The translations under genes and the position numbers were made by a program. A stretch of DNA of 64,000 nt from Luscinia megarhynchos (lineage: Eukaryota > Chordata > Aves > Passeriformes > Turdidae). The notes beneath the pieces were generated by a model, which saw nothing but the letters and a program-made list of their open reading frames with translations, was not told the origin of the DNA and ran no database searches. Within the stretch, counting starts at the first letter, position 1. Every line of letters starts with the position of its first letter. Where the stretch lies: the NCBI GenBank assembly GCA_034336665.1, contig CM067576.1:10965385-11029384 (forward strand). The letters run 5' to 3'. Shown here in pieces: positions 48,701 through 58,925 of the stretch.

Positions 48701-51700
48701 TCCTTGAGCTGCAGGCTGAAAATGAAGGGAAATTCGTGACAGAAAATACAAGATTAGTAGCACTTAGTGCCATGGGCTATTGGAAGGAGAAGCAGGACCA
48801 GGAGCCATCAAAGCTGGGCACAGGGATTCCCTCCATCCCTGCTGCTCCCCACATGGGACTCAGCTCATCCTGCACACAATGTTACTTCCAGAGTGCTTAG
48901 CACAGTGAGGAGGTGCCTGCAGCACCTTCGTGCTGTGCCTCCACCACAGGTCTGGGCTCTGGGGTTTTGGGTGCAAACTCCTTTATTGCACCCAAAGCCT
49001 GCGGGGGTGTCAGTGTTTGCTGTGAGCCAGGACAAACCCTCACAGGTCAGGGGGAGCCACCAGCTGGAGGGAAAGCTGCTGTTCATGGAATGGTTTGGGT
49101 TTGGAATGAACCTTAAACCCATCTTGCTCCTGGGCAGGACACCAACCTAGCTTGGAGCACTCCCAGGTATGGGGCAGCCAGAACTGCTCTATTGCTGCTA
49201 GAGGTTATTTTTTTTTGGGAGAAATAGGATCTTTCAGCTGCATGGGATTATCTTGGGATAGATTCACTGGTTGGTAAAGTGAGGGAGAGCATGACCAACT
49301 GGTGGGGGCAAATCTGACTTCCCTCACTCAGAAAAGCTTAAGGGTCCTCTAAGAGGAGGAATTGCTCACTTTAGGGTGGAGCAGGTCCTCCTGCCTATGG
49401 GAGCCCAGCACTACACTGGGCCATGGACTACCCTTGTGATGGTCAGGAGGTCATTCCACCCTCAGCCAGTGCAGCATGCAAAGCATGACAAGGTGCTTTT
49501 CCACGACCATTCCTGGGAGATACACTGCAGGTTCATCCCATGAGCAAGATGAACAGCCTCAGCTGGGAATCCTTGTGGGCTCTGAAGTGTGCTGGTTGTT
49601 ACAGCTGTTGTCACTGTCCCTCTCACACGGCAGGGCAGGGAGAGGCACTTTGGGCATCTCCTGCTCCCAGTTTTAACATTCAGTCCTTCTGGTCAGTCCT
49701 GGAAATACTTGCTCTGGCTGTGATGGATGCAGGCTGGCTCAGGGAGACCCTCCTGGGAGGAAGAGCAAAGGGAGGCACAGGGAAACAAGCGCCTGTGGTA
49801 GGGTCAGTAGGGCTGACCTGGGTTCTGCTGCTCAAAACCAGTGCTCTCCTCTTCCCACTGTGTTTATGGCTCTCCCAGGGCATCCTTGTCAAGGTCAAGC
49901 TCTTCCAGGCATCCCCTGGCACAGAGCTTTGGCTTCCTCATGGAGAGTTTCCCCAGCAGTCCCAGCCTGGGGACAGGCAGCTGCCTCTGAAGGCTCTGGA
50001 GCAGCCGGCCCCATCTGTGTCCCAGCTTGCCCAGGGGGTGCAGAGCAGTGGCTCCCCAAGAGTCAGCCTGCCTTCCTCCTTGCCTAGCAGCAGAAATCAC
50101 CCTCTGGCCTTGCCTCAGCTTTTGATTCCCAGGCCAACTTGAATGTAAGTATGTTATAAAATTCTCCACTTTCAGCATCTCCATATTTTAGACTTGGAGA
50201 AATAAATGCAGGACAAAATAATCAAAGTCCTTTCACAGATCCCATTCTCTGCTGGGTTGAAAGGGAAGCTCTTAGGAGGTGGATCAAGTTCATGTCTATG
50301 ACTCTTCATTGCAAATATGCATTCATGGAAATCCAGAGCAGTCTCTATTACCAACACCTGCATGGCAGGACTGGGAAGGATTGGGCAGCTACCAGTTGGC
50401 TTTTGAGTCACTTCTTCATGTGAGCAGCAGTGGTGGAAGAAGCAAAAATACCTTCTCTGTTTCCCTAGGTCAGGAACACCATCCTGGGGCATTTCTTTTT
50501 ATCTTGAATAACCCACTTCAGCCAATTCCCAGAAAAGTCACAGGTTCTCTGCAATGCCAACCAGACCAGCATGGAAGGAATTGCTTTGGTTGGGAGCCAT
50601 CCTGTGAGGCAAGGCCAGCTCAGGATGCTCCATATCTGAGTTACTGGAGCACTACCCCATCCACTGAAAACAAATTTGAGCAATTACTAACCCCAAAACT
50701 TTGTGACCAGAATTTTTGTCTGATGTTTCAGTTTGGTTTTTGCTTTAAGCATTAAAATGAGCAGTGGAGAAATGAGAGGCAGCAGGATCAATGCTGAGGG
50801 CTGTTCCCATGTGCTGTAAAGAGAGTGTTGGGTTTGGAGTGGGAAATTAAGCTAAAGAGGAAGTGTTTTCTTCCAAAATAAGGGCCTTTCATGGTTTGGC
50901 AAGGTGTAGAGCAGCTGTTTTCTGCTTCTTCTCAAGCACCAACCATTGCCCAGTGGGTACCAGCTTGGAGAAGCCTCTGGCCCAGGTAAGTTTCCAGATG
51001 TTACTCAGAGAAATGGAGCCATTTCATCAGTGTGCTCAATTGCCCCCAAATCAGAAAGCGAATTTCTGCTCATGACCATGGAAGATATGTGTAAATATGC
51101 TATTCAGAGGAGTAAGTGAGAGCAGAATAATTTCCAGTGGAAACAGTGTGGTCTAATGGGTGAGCTGCTGCAGTGAAAGGCCCAGGCAGAGCTGGGGTGG
51201 TGCTGCAGGGCCCAGGGATGGATGTCTCAAACCTTTCCAAACCAGTGAGGGAAAGAGGAGAGGGAAGGGGCAGGGGAAGGCTGGGGGACACACTGTCCTT
51301 GTACATGAAACAGGGTCTGGGCTCATCCCTCCCCAGCCCAGTGGAGTGGGATGGGAATCCTGCCCTGAACACCAAGCGTGAAATCCACGTCCAACAAAAA
51401 TTTCAGCTAGTGCATAATGCAAGCACTGGATGGGTTTGTAGCCAGGGCTCTGGCGCTGAGAGCATTGAATTAAACATGGGGTGACTCAGCTCTCGTCTGT
51501 GCCAGCCTGGGAGTGGGGAATGCAGGGACAGGTGCATTATTGATAGTTTCATTTTGCCCAGGTTTGAATCCGGGGAGAAAAGCAGCGTCTGCGGCGCTTA
51601 GAGGGGGACACGGTGTGGCCATGCTCAGCATTTGCAACGCCTGCCTGCTCTTCTGCTGCTCCTGCTGCAGGGATTTCAGCATCCAGCCTCTCCCTCCTGC

Positions 51701-52380
51701 TGCTCTCCCTCCTGCAGCCCCTCCACCCTGGGGGGGTAGCCCCAGGGCAGGGCAGCATCCTCCAGCCCTGGAGCTCCAGGGAGCTTTGGGGGCTGCACAG
51801 CCGGCTCCTCCATGTCAGAGAGCGGGGCTTGGAGGGGGTGAGAGCCCCTGAATTTGCCTTTGGCCTTGCTGATGATCCAAAACTCTCATCTGCTCCAGCC
51901 CCTGGTGACTGTCTGCAGACCTATGGGGCCTGAGCAGCATGTTCCAGCAGCCTTGGAACAGCAGGAAGCAGGACCAAGCCGCACTGGAACTGAGTGTGAC
52001 AACTCATTACCTCACAGGAGGATGTTCTACTTCTATCCCAAAGCTTTCTGCTAAAAAAACCCCACCCTGTGTGTCTCCAGGCCCCAGCCCTGGTGAGAAC
52101 TGCAGGGCTTTGGGCTCAGAGCATCCTGCTCTGTCTCAGCTGCTTGGGATGTGAAGGGAAAGCCTCATGGAAGGGGTTGGAAAACGTGAGCTAGCACTCC
52201 TGTCAGGCCTTGCAGGGAGAGGCGTGGTTTGCCTCTTCCCCAGAACCTAATTTGAACCACAAGGATGCAGTGAAAAAAATAACAAAACCTGCTTTGTGAG
52301 ATTTTAAAGAACAGCACGAACTAAAAAAGCAGCTGCCAAACCGAATTTCCATTATTAAAAATCAGCACTGATAAGAGCCA
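45711..52380. other. Intergenic, no gene seen
   Basis: Unique-looking sequence of moderate GC with overlapping short frames on both strands and no recognisable domain. Local GC is higher around 51.55-51.85 kb. Confidence 0.5.
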
Positions 52381-55300
52381 TCTTAGATCAAATAATTTAT
52401 TTAGTAATTCCATGTAAACACTTCAGATTTACTAGCAAATACAATGCTTGCTGTTCTTTTAAATAGATCATTCAAAAAATAAGAATCTATTATTAATGGC
52501 AGGTTGACTAGAGATCTCCATACTACTGTACAATAAGGAATTTGTTTTCTAATGGATTTAACATCTCGATTTTTCTTATTCTGCATTTGCTTTACACAAA
52601 GCCCAAAGGACACAGGTTTGAACTGCTCCCTGACGATGCCACTGCGGCCCGGGGTGTTTGGGGAAGGTATGCAGGCAACTCCTCCCATCCTGGCCTTGGT
52701 GTGAGCTGAGGTGAGGGTGGGATGGCAGAGCTGGCGTGAGCACTGTTCACAAACACACGCCTTTTCGGTCAGAAAACAGACAGTGAACGGTGGAGAACTT
52801 CTCTTTGGGATGTATAAAAGCAACGAACTCCATCGTTGGCATTTACTTATCAACACAGCAGTACACATACACGTATCCACAGTCTGGAAAAGCATCCTAT
52901 GAGCTGGAGAAAGCAGTGGTTCTGAGGCTTGGTACACCAGTGCACTAAAACCAAAAGAATGATACCTTCTTACATAGTCAAATGAAAAATAAATATCTTT
53001 ATTTTCTGCCTACTTTATTTCAGTTTTCAAATAAATTTTAAATAAATCTGTACAAAGTATACTGTTACAGTATATATTTGTAAGTGAACTGAAATGCCTA
53101 AGTGTAACAACACTACAGGAAAGCAGTAAAGATTGGCACATCTCTAATCAAGATTAACTTTTACACTCAAAAAATACCAACGCCTGTGAAAACCCTCAAG
53201 ATATTTTTGGTATTTTTATGCAAGTTGTGTTGCAAACACATGACAGACCAATTCTCCCCTGCCTTGAAAAGAAAATCACTTCTCATGCTTTTCAGAGAAC
53301 ATGAACATCTTTATGATGCTAAAGGGACACCATCAGGTGAAAAGAGAGAGAGAGATTTCAATTTTTAAAAAGCAAATGCTTTGGTCAAAAATGGTCAGGT
53401 TTGAGACTCTGCCCATCTCCCCAAGCTCCGGGGTGAAGGTGCTCTGGCCAGGGACCCAAAGCCTCAGGAGAGGAGCTATTCCCCTGCAATCCAAAAAGAA
53501 TGAACACACAAGCCACAAGGCTTCATTTTTTCTTTTTCCCCCCAAAAGCAAGAAACTAAAATTGATCTGACAGTGTCCCTTTGCTCAAAATAAAGACTTC
53601 TGTGCTAGAGGTAAGGTGCTGAAACAAACTTTTACACAGGGTCAAAGAGTCAGATACATCTCAAAAATCAAGTTTTCAAATCCAGCTGCAGTTATTAGAT
53701 TTGTAAGCTCTCAGAACCTCCTAATATTTTGTTAAATAATTCCCAACTGGGAACTGGGGATAAATACTACAGATTAAGAGTGAGAATTTTCTCTCTTAAT
53801 TTTTCCAAAGATATATTCACTCCAAGTTTACATGCTGAAAGTTAATCTTACATTAGAATGTAATTGGCTGCAACATAAACCTATAAATAAATCAACTACC
53901 ATAGATTAAACTCTGTTAAATATTTCTAAGATAATAAAATATTGACAATATTATAAAATTACAGTATATACAATAAGAAAAATCTAGACTAATATATACC
54001 TTTAACAGATCTCTTCTCCAATTTGGGATTGCAACGGAATTATGAATATATGAACAATTTATTAGAAAGTTGCATTGTGATTATCAGGTTTCCATTAGAG
54101 CTAGAGAGGGTGAGCTATCACTGCCTTTGGAAAAAAACCAAAAAGTGACTTCTGATGGTGGGGTGTAGCTTTTGAGTACCAAACTGGCAACAGGAGTCCT
54201 CCGCAAGACGTCTGAAGATAAGGTAGGACCAGCCTCAACTGCTCAGATTAAGGTTGTATTACAGAACTGCCAGCAATCAGAACCACCCAGGCTGCAAAAG
54301 GGGAGGAAAGGTAGTTTTCAGCTCAAAGTGCACAGCTGGAAGGGCTCCCCTCATTCTGGATTCCAACTAAGGCTGCAGGAGCTTCGATCTGCTCTCAGGA
54401 ACGGCAAAACCCTCAGCTCAGGGGTTCGTGAGGAGGAAACGAGCCACGGTGCTCCTTAAAGGGACATTGTAGGGCTGCAGCTATGCCAAAAACACCCTTG
54501 TCAACCATGTACAACAAAACCAGACTGGGCATTTGAGATCCTCTTTGACTTGCTTTTTTAGGAGGCCTTTTTGGGGGAGGGGCTTTGGTTTGGAGTTTTT
54601 TAAATTTTTTTTTTTGCATTTTGTTTGCTTGGGAGAAAAAAAATATTGGCCAGGGACCATGCAGTCAACTCATTTTCTATCCCTCATCAGGTTCTCTGTC
54701 TCTGGGGCATTAACAAAACGTGCAGTGTTTGGGTGGCAAATACTTATGAAGAAAAAGGAAGCTTCAACACTCCCAAGAAGTCAGTTTGTCTTGGGATAAA
54801 CCAAAAGCAATTTGAGTCCTTAAAATTCGCCAGCTGCTTTTGGGGTCTCAGACACCCAGTGATGTCCTTTTAAGGATCAGATCTTTCACTTGCCCTTTTT
54901 CCCAGCCTCGGAGGAGGAGTTTACAATGAGTTTAGGAAGGGCCACGTTCACATTCTCTCCCTCCTCCCCATGTCACATTTGCTTTCTAGGAAAAAAGGGG
55001 GAGAAAAGTAAGTTTCAAACTCCTTTCCCGCCCTTCCCTCCCCCAGTCCTGCTCACAGTAAACCAGAAATGGCAGTTTTTAGTGTACATTTTGGGATAAA
55101 TTATTTTCTCAGCCCCAAGGCTGAAGATGCCAGTGAGAGACCTACCCGCAGGCTTCAGAGAGGAGGAGCAATTTAGGGGTTTCTACCAGTTCCCATGGTG
55201 GGCAGGCAGGAACACCTCTGTCCTTAAAAGCAGGATTTAAAATGGTAAAAGAATAATTTGTAAACTCGGATCTACATTACCAACAGAAGGCTCTAGGTCC

Positions 55301-55464
55301 TGCGGGCTCCAGTTCCCAGAGATGCAGAGCAGGAAAACTAGAAAGAGAACTCGGTACCTTTCAACCACCTGCTGGGTTGTACTGGGGGGGAGTGGGGAAT
55401 GAGAGAGACAAAATGCCAACTGACCTTATAAACAAAGGTATGTTTAGGGCTTCTGGTTTCAGGA

Positions 55465-55542
55465 ATAAACCGATATTTACTGGTAAAAGTCTGCCAAAAA
55501 ACAAAAACAGAAACACAGGATTACTGGTAAATATTGGTTTAT
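55465..55542 (+). ncRNA. Candidate RNA hairpin, 22-bp stem with three G-U wobbles
   Basis: Arms 55465-55486 and 55521-55542 are complementary at 19 of 22 positions, with a 34-base loop. All three remaining pairs are G-U or U-G wobbles if the plus strand is transcribed, and would be A-C mismatches on the minus strand. This gives a continuous 22-bp helix in plus-strand RNA only. A run of 22 A follows at 55553-55574. Confidence 0.45.
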
Positions 55543-55552
55543 ATGGAGAATT

Positions 55553-55574
55553 AAAAAAAAAAAAAAAAAAAAAA
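55553..55574. repeat. Poly(A) run of 22
   Basis: Uninterrupted A run on the plus strand just after the hairpin. Confidence 0.95.
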
Positions 55575-55839
55575 GATGTCATCGTGCTCCTGATCTCCAC
55601 ATGCTCCCAGGCAGGAGCTGAGAACCGACCCATGGCATCCCTGCAGTGTCTGGCACCTGGACACCTCAAACCAGAAGCCTTGTGTTGAGAGGAAAGTCGT
55701 GTTTGCTTCCTTTACTCCCCTTAAACCACGTGTTTCTGCATTCCCCCCTCCCTCCTCCTCAAGGCTGGTCCTACGGGGGTTTGGCTCAGGAGATGGGAAG
55801 TCTGCTTCCAAAAGCACTTGGAAGTGAATTTGTACATAA

Positions 55840-55928
55840 TATGGTATCTCAGCACAAGGCTGCTTGTGCCTGAGCCTCTGCTGTTCCCTGAGATACCATA
55901 AAATATACAAGACTGAATGTATATTTTA
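55840..55928 (+). ncRNA. Candidate paired hairpins before a poly(A) signal
   Basis: A perfect 13-bp stem joins 55840-55852 (TATGGTATCTCAG) with 55888-55900 (CTGAGATACCATA). Inside it a 6-bp hairpin CACAAG/CTTGTG with a GCTG tetraloop starts directly after the outer arm. Immediately downstream a 10-bp AT-rich stem pairs 55899-55908 with 55919-55928. AATAAA follows at 55929. The two outer stems share bases 55899-55900 and cannot both be complete. Confidence 0.45.
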
Positions 55929-55934
55929 AATAAA
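55929..55934 (+). terminator. Plus-strand poly(A) signal AATAAA
   Basis: AATAAAGCATTTTC with an upstream TGTA element and a downstream TTGTAAGTGG stretch looks like a working 3' end. The transcript it would serve is unknown. Confidence 0.45.
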
Positions 55935-55967
55935 GCATTTTCTTGTAAGTGGCATAAACCCATTCAT

Positions 55968-55989
55968 TTTATTTACATGCTTATTTATT
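55968..55989 (-). terminator. Minus-strand tandem poly(A) signals
   Basis: Plus-strand TTTATT at 55968-55973 and 55984-55989 read AATAAA twice on the minus strand within 22 bases. They face the plus-strand signal at 55929 and would end a minus-strand transcript near 55950. Confidence 0.45.
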
Positions 55990-56312
55990 TCCAAAAATAG
56001 AGTTGGTCCACATTGGACAAGAGAAATCAAGAAGCCATACAGTAGAAGAGTTAAAAGTCCAACATTTAACCAAAGTACAATGAAATTCCAGAAGTCTGTG
56101 GCTGACTTGAACCACAGAAACATACACATGAGCCACACAGACATTTGTACATAGAGCATTATATTACCAATAATATTTGCAAACATGAGGTCAAGATGGC
56201 TAAAAACCCAGCAGGACTGACCCGGGCGTCCTGGCTGAACAGAAGTGGGTGCTGAGGGGCCATCACTGCTGTGAGGAAACACAACTCTCAGGGAGATTTT
56301 GCTTCACTTTTG

Positions 56313-56330
56313 TTTTTTTTTTTTTTTTTT
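56313..56330. repeat. Poly(T) run of 18
   Basis: Uninterrupted T run, which reads as poly(A) on the minus strand. Confidence 0.95.
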
Positions 56331-57560
56331 CCTTTAACTGAGAAAGTCCTAATTTTTCTGCCCTGGGGATCCAAATTGAGGACATGGTGAAAGCCAACCC
56401 CTAAATGCCGGGGTGCCGGGGGCTCAGACCTGCGGGACAGCGCGGATGCCACACGGCACCGGAACCCCACTGGAGGGCAAACCCTGCCCTCTGCTACTTG
56501 GCCTTAAAGATCACCTGGAAAAGAAAAAGTCGGGATTTATACCCTTGTGGTGTGCTGAAAAAAGTCTGGATGGGGTTTGCCTTGAAAACAAGGATTTTCC
56601 TCCCTTGCCATGAGCACTTTTTTGGCATTAGTTGTTCCAGTCCTGTCTACCTTCCTGGAAGATCATAAATATCCTAGAGGATGTTGCACTGACACATGAG
56701 GGAATAACTATTTTACTTTAAAAACAAACAAACAAAAAAGCCCCAAAAACTTGGAGGATGACAGCAGAAGGGAAAAAAAATCAACCAACAAATGGAAATG
56801 ATGCCTTATCTCTGTGTGAGGGCCCAGCTTGTCTGGGTATTTCCATGGACCTCACCATGATAATATCTCAGTGTCTCCAAAGGATGGAAAAACAGACTTC
56901 AATCTGTATGTTCTGCTGCAGAAAATAACAGCAAGTAAAAGGGGGAAGACATTTGTAGCACTTTTGGTACTTCCACAAACCACCCACTACATGGGGTAGA
57001 ACCACACGAAAAGGGTATAAATTAATTTTCCTTTTTCAAGTCATCTTTGACACTCACGCTATTAAGCCTAGTCCAATGTGAATGCTAGTACAGAGCTAAT
57101 GTACAGAATACCAGCAATAATTATAGGTACCTAGGAGGATTGAAAGGTGAGTATACTCAGTACATTTATTAAAAAACACTATTACCAGAAGGCCAGAGCT
57201 CTGACAGCAGTTACACCAAGCAGCCGTGCAGGTCTCTACGAGGACGGAGCCTTTAGCACAAGTCGCTATGATCATCTGAGCCTGTGACAGACGACTCGAT
57301 CTCCTAATTTATTTCCTAGAACATTTCTAATCACAGATGTGAAATACATTTTAAAACAGAGATGGGCCTGATCCTGTGCAGTTGGGTACATACAACACAC
57401 CCCAGTGAAACTCAAAGCCCAAACTCCTAAAGAGAGAGCACAAGAAATTGTTGTCTTACATCAAATAACTATCATGCAAGCATACCACGATGGTTTTATA
57501 TTGAGTACTTCAAAGTCAGCTGGTATAATTTAACTAGAAGTGAGCAATCTAATGGATTTC

Positions 57561-58850
57561 TAGGGGTAGGGACAAAGGTTGTGCCAGTGACAACCACCTG
57601 ATTACCAGGGGGAGCAGCACAGGGGATCTAACAAGCTGTGGTACAGAGGAGCACCTGCTCAGCAGCCTCACAGACCTGCACCTACACCTGGAATGTGCAG
57701 GATTCCTGTGGCAGGCTACACACCTTCACTTCATTTGCTCTGCTACCAGAATCTGAGTTCTTCCTGAATGAACAATTCACCTACAGACTGGGATACTGGC
57801 AGAGCATTAAAAACTTGTTTTTTTGGTTTTTTTTTCCCTGTTGCCTCCTAAGTCCCAGGGTCAGCCCCATACTCACAGCACCAAACCTTATGCTCTTCTC
57901 AATTTTCCAGCCACAGCCAGGCTGGGGTGACTCCTCCAGTCTAACCCAACCACTTTGCTCCTTGTCTTTAAACATAAACTCTGACTGAAAGCCTCGTGGT
58001 GCTTGCAGTTATCCTGCTTCTATTGCAGACTCCAATGACTTACCAAAGCACTCACTCTTTGCTACCATGATATACTGGAGACAGGGAAGGTGGGGGAAGC
58101 CAGGGTATTTGCCATGATCCCTAGACTTTTAAGAAGCCTAAAACTAAGCCAGAGCAGCAAAAGCTTGTTCTGGCTGACACCAGTGACCTGTGGGTTCTCC
58201 TGGGTCTCTTGGGAAGACAGGTAACACAGGTCTGCACGTGCACATACCAACAATCCTCCCTCAAGGACAGACCTAGGCAAGAGCTGTAAGATGCTGCCCA
58301 GACCTGCTTCCCTTTCTGCCCATTATAAAAATCAAGACCTTTGAGTTTTTTCCTTGCAAAAAGAAAAGAAAACAGAACATACCCACAATATCTGCTGCTG
58401 AGGCACACTCTGGGATCTGGCAGACCTGCAAGTCCAGCTCAAGGCAGGAATTTGAACTGGGGGTGTTGCTTTACAGCAGAAATCTAGATGCCATACTACC
58501 TAGTATTCCAGGCTTGCTTCTCCCCTCAGACCAGACTTTGCAACCTGGACCTAGTGGTGTCCATCACGAAAGTTTCATGAAAATCAACCCTTCTCCAGCC
58601 AGCAACTTTGGGTTTAATGAAACCATTGAATGGAACTCATTTGCTCAAAGGCTGAAGATGCAGGCTTGGAAGCCTTTAATCACCTTCTCTAATTGACTTT
58701 AGTCTACCTTTTGCTTCCTAAGCAACAAATATCAACTGCAACCAAAGAGGGACTCTGTGGTATTTCTCTTCTTATTACAAGCCCATTTTTTATCCTGCTC
58801 TTTGTCAATGTGTTCAGACATTCTGGTAGGTGCCCCAGCAAACCAGACTG
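57561..58850. other. Intergenic, no gene seen
   Basis: Only short unsupported frames. Confidence 0.5.
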
Positions 58851-58925
58851 ATCATAGAATCAAAGAATAGATTGGGTTGGAAGGGATCACCTTGTCCAAC
58901 CTCCTTTCTCTGCAGAAAGTGTGCT
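58851..58925 (-). mobile_element. CR1 LINE 3' end, short
   Basis: ATCATAGAATCAAAGAATAG followed by GGGTTGGAAGGGATCACCTT is the minus-oriented CR1 tail. The similarity fades after about 75 bases. Confidence 0.8.

Larger units (their letters stand above)
52381..57560. other. AT-rich, repeat-poor block, probable 3'UTR or long non-coding RNA
   Basis: About 5.2 kb is lower in GC than its surroundings and has no CR1. It carries many AATAAA or TTTATT signals: minus-strand AATAAA at 52998-53003 and 53014-53019, plus-strand AATAAA at 52988-52993 and 55929-55934, minus-strand AATAAA at 55968-55973 and 55984-55989. Composition, poly(A) signals and stable hairpins fit transcribed untranslated sequence. 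In mammals IGIP and PURA, transcribed in the same direction as CYSTM1, lie on this side. A minus-strand 3'UTR of one of them is possible, but their coding sequence was not found. Confidence 0.4.

Noticed and set aside
51550..51575. GGTTTGAATCC resembling a tRNA T-arm
   Set aside because: No D-arm, anticodon arm or acceptor stem can be built around it.
51513..51851. Plus-strand frame with ICNACLLFCCSCC followed by a Pro-rich stretch, superficially like a second CYSTM protein
   Set aside because: The order is reversed relative to the CYSTM family (Pro-rich first, Cys-rich last), key residues do not align, and no promoter or splice context is seen. Chance resemblance is likelier.
55840..55900. 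microRNA precursor
   Set aside because: The outer stem is only 13 bp with an inner side hairpin and a 19-base unpaired stretch. This is too short and asymmetric for a typical pre-miRNA.
57253..57303. Minus-strand ESSVTGSDDHSDLC stop as the last exon of a gene
   Set aside because: The only acceptor-like AG in front (AAATTAG) lacks a pyrimidine tract and I recognise no protein with this ending. It is kept only as a finding to test.
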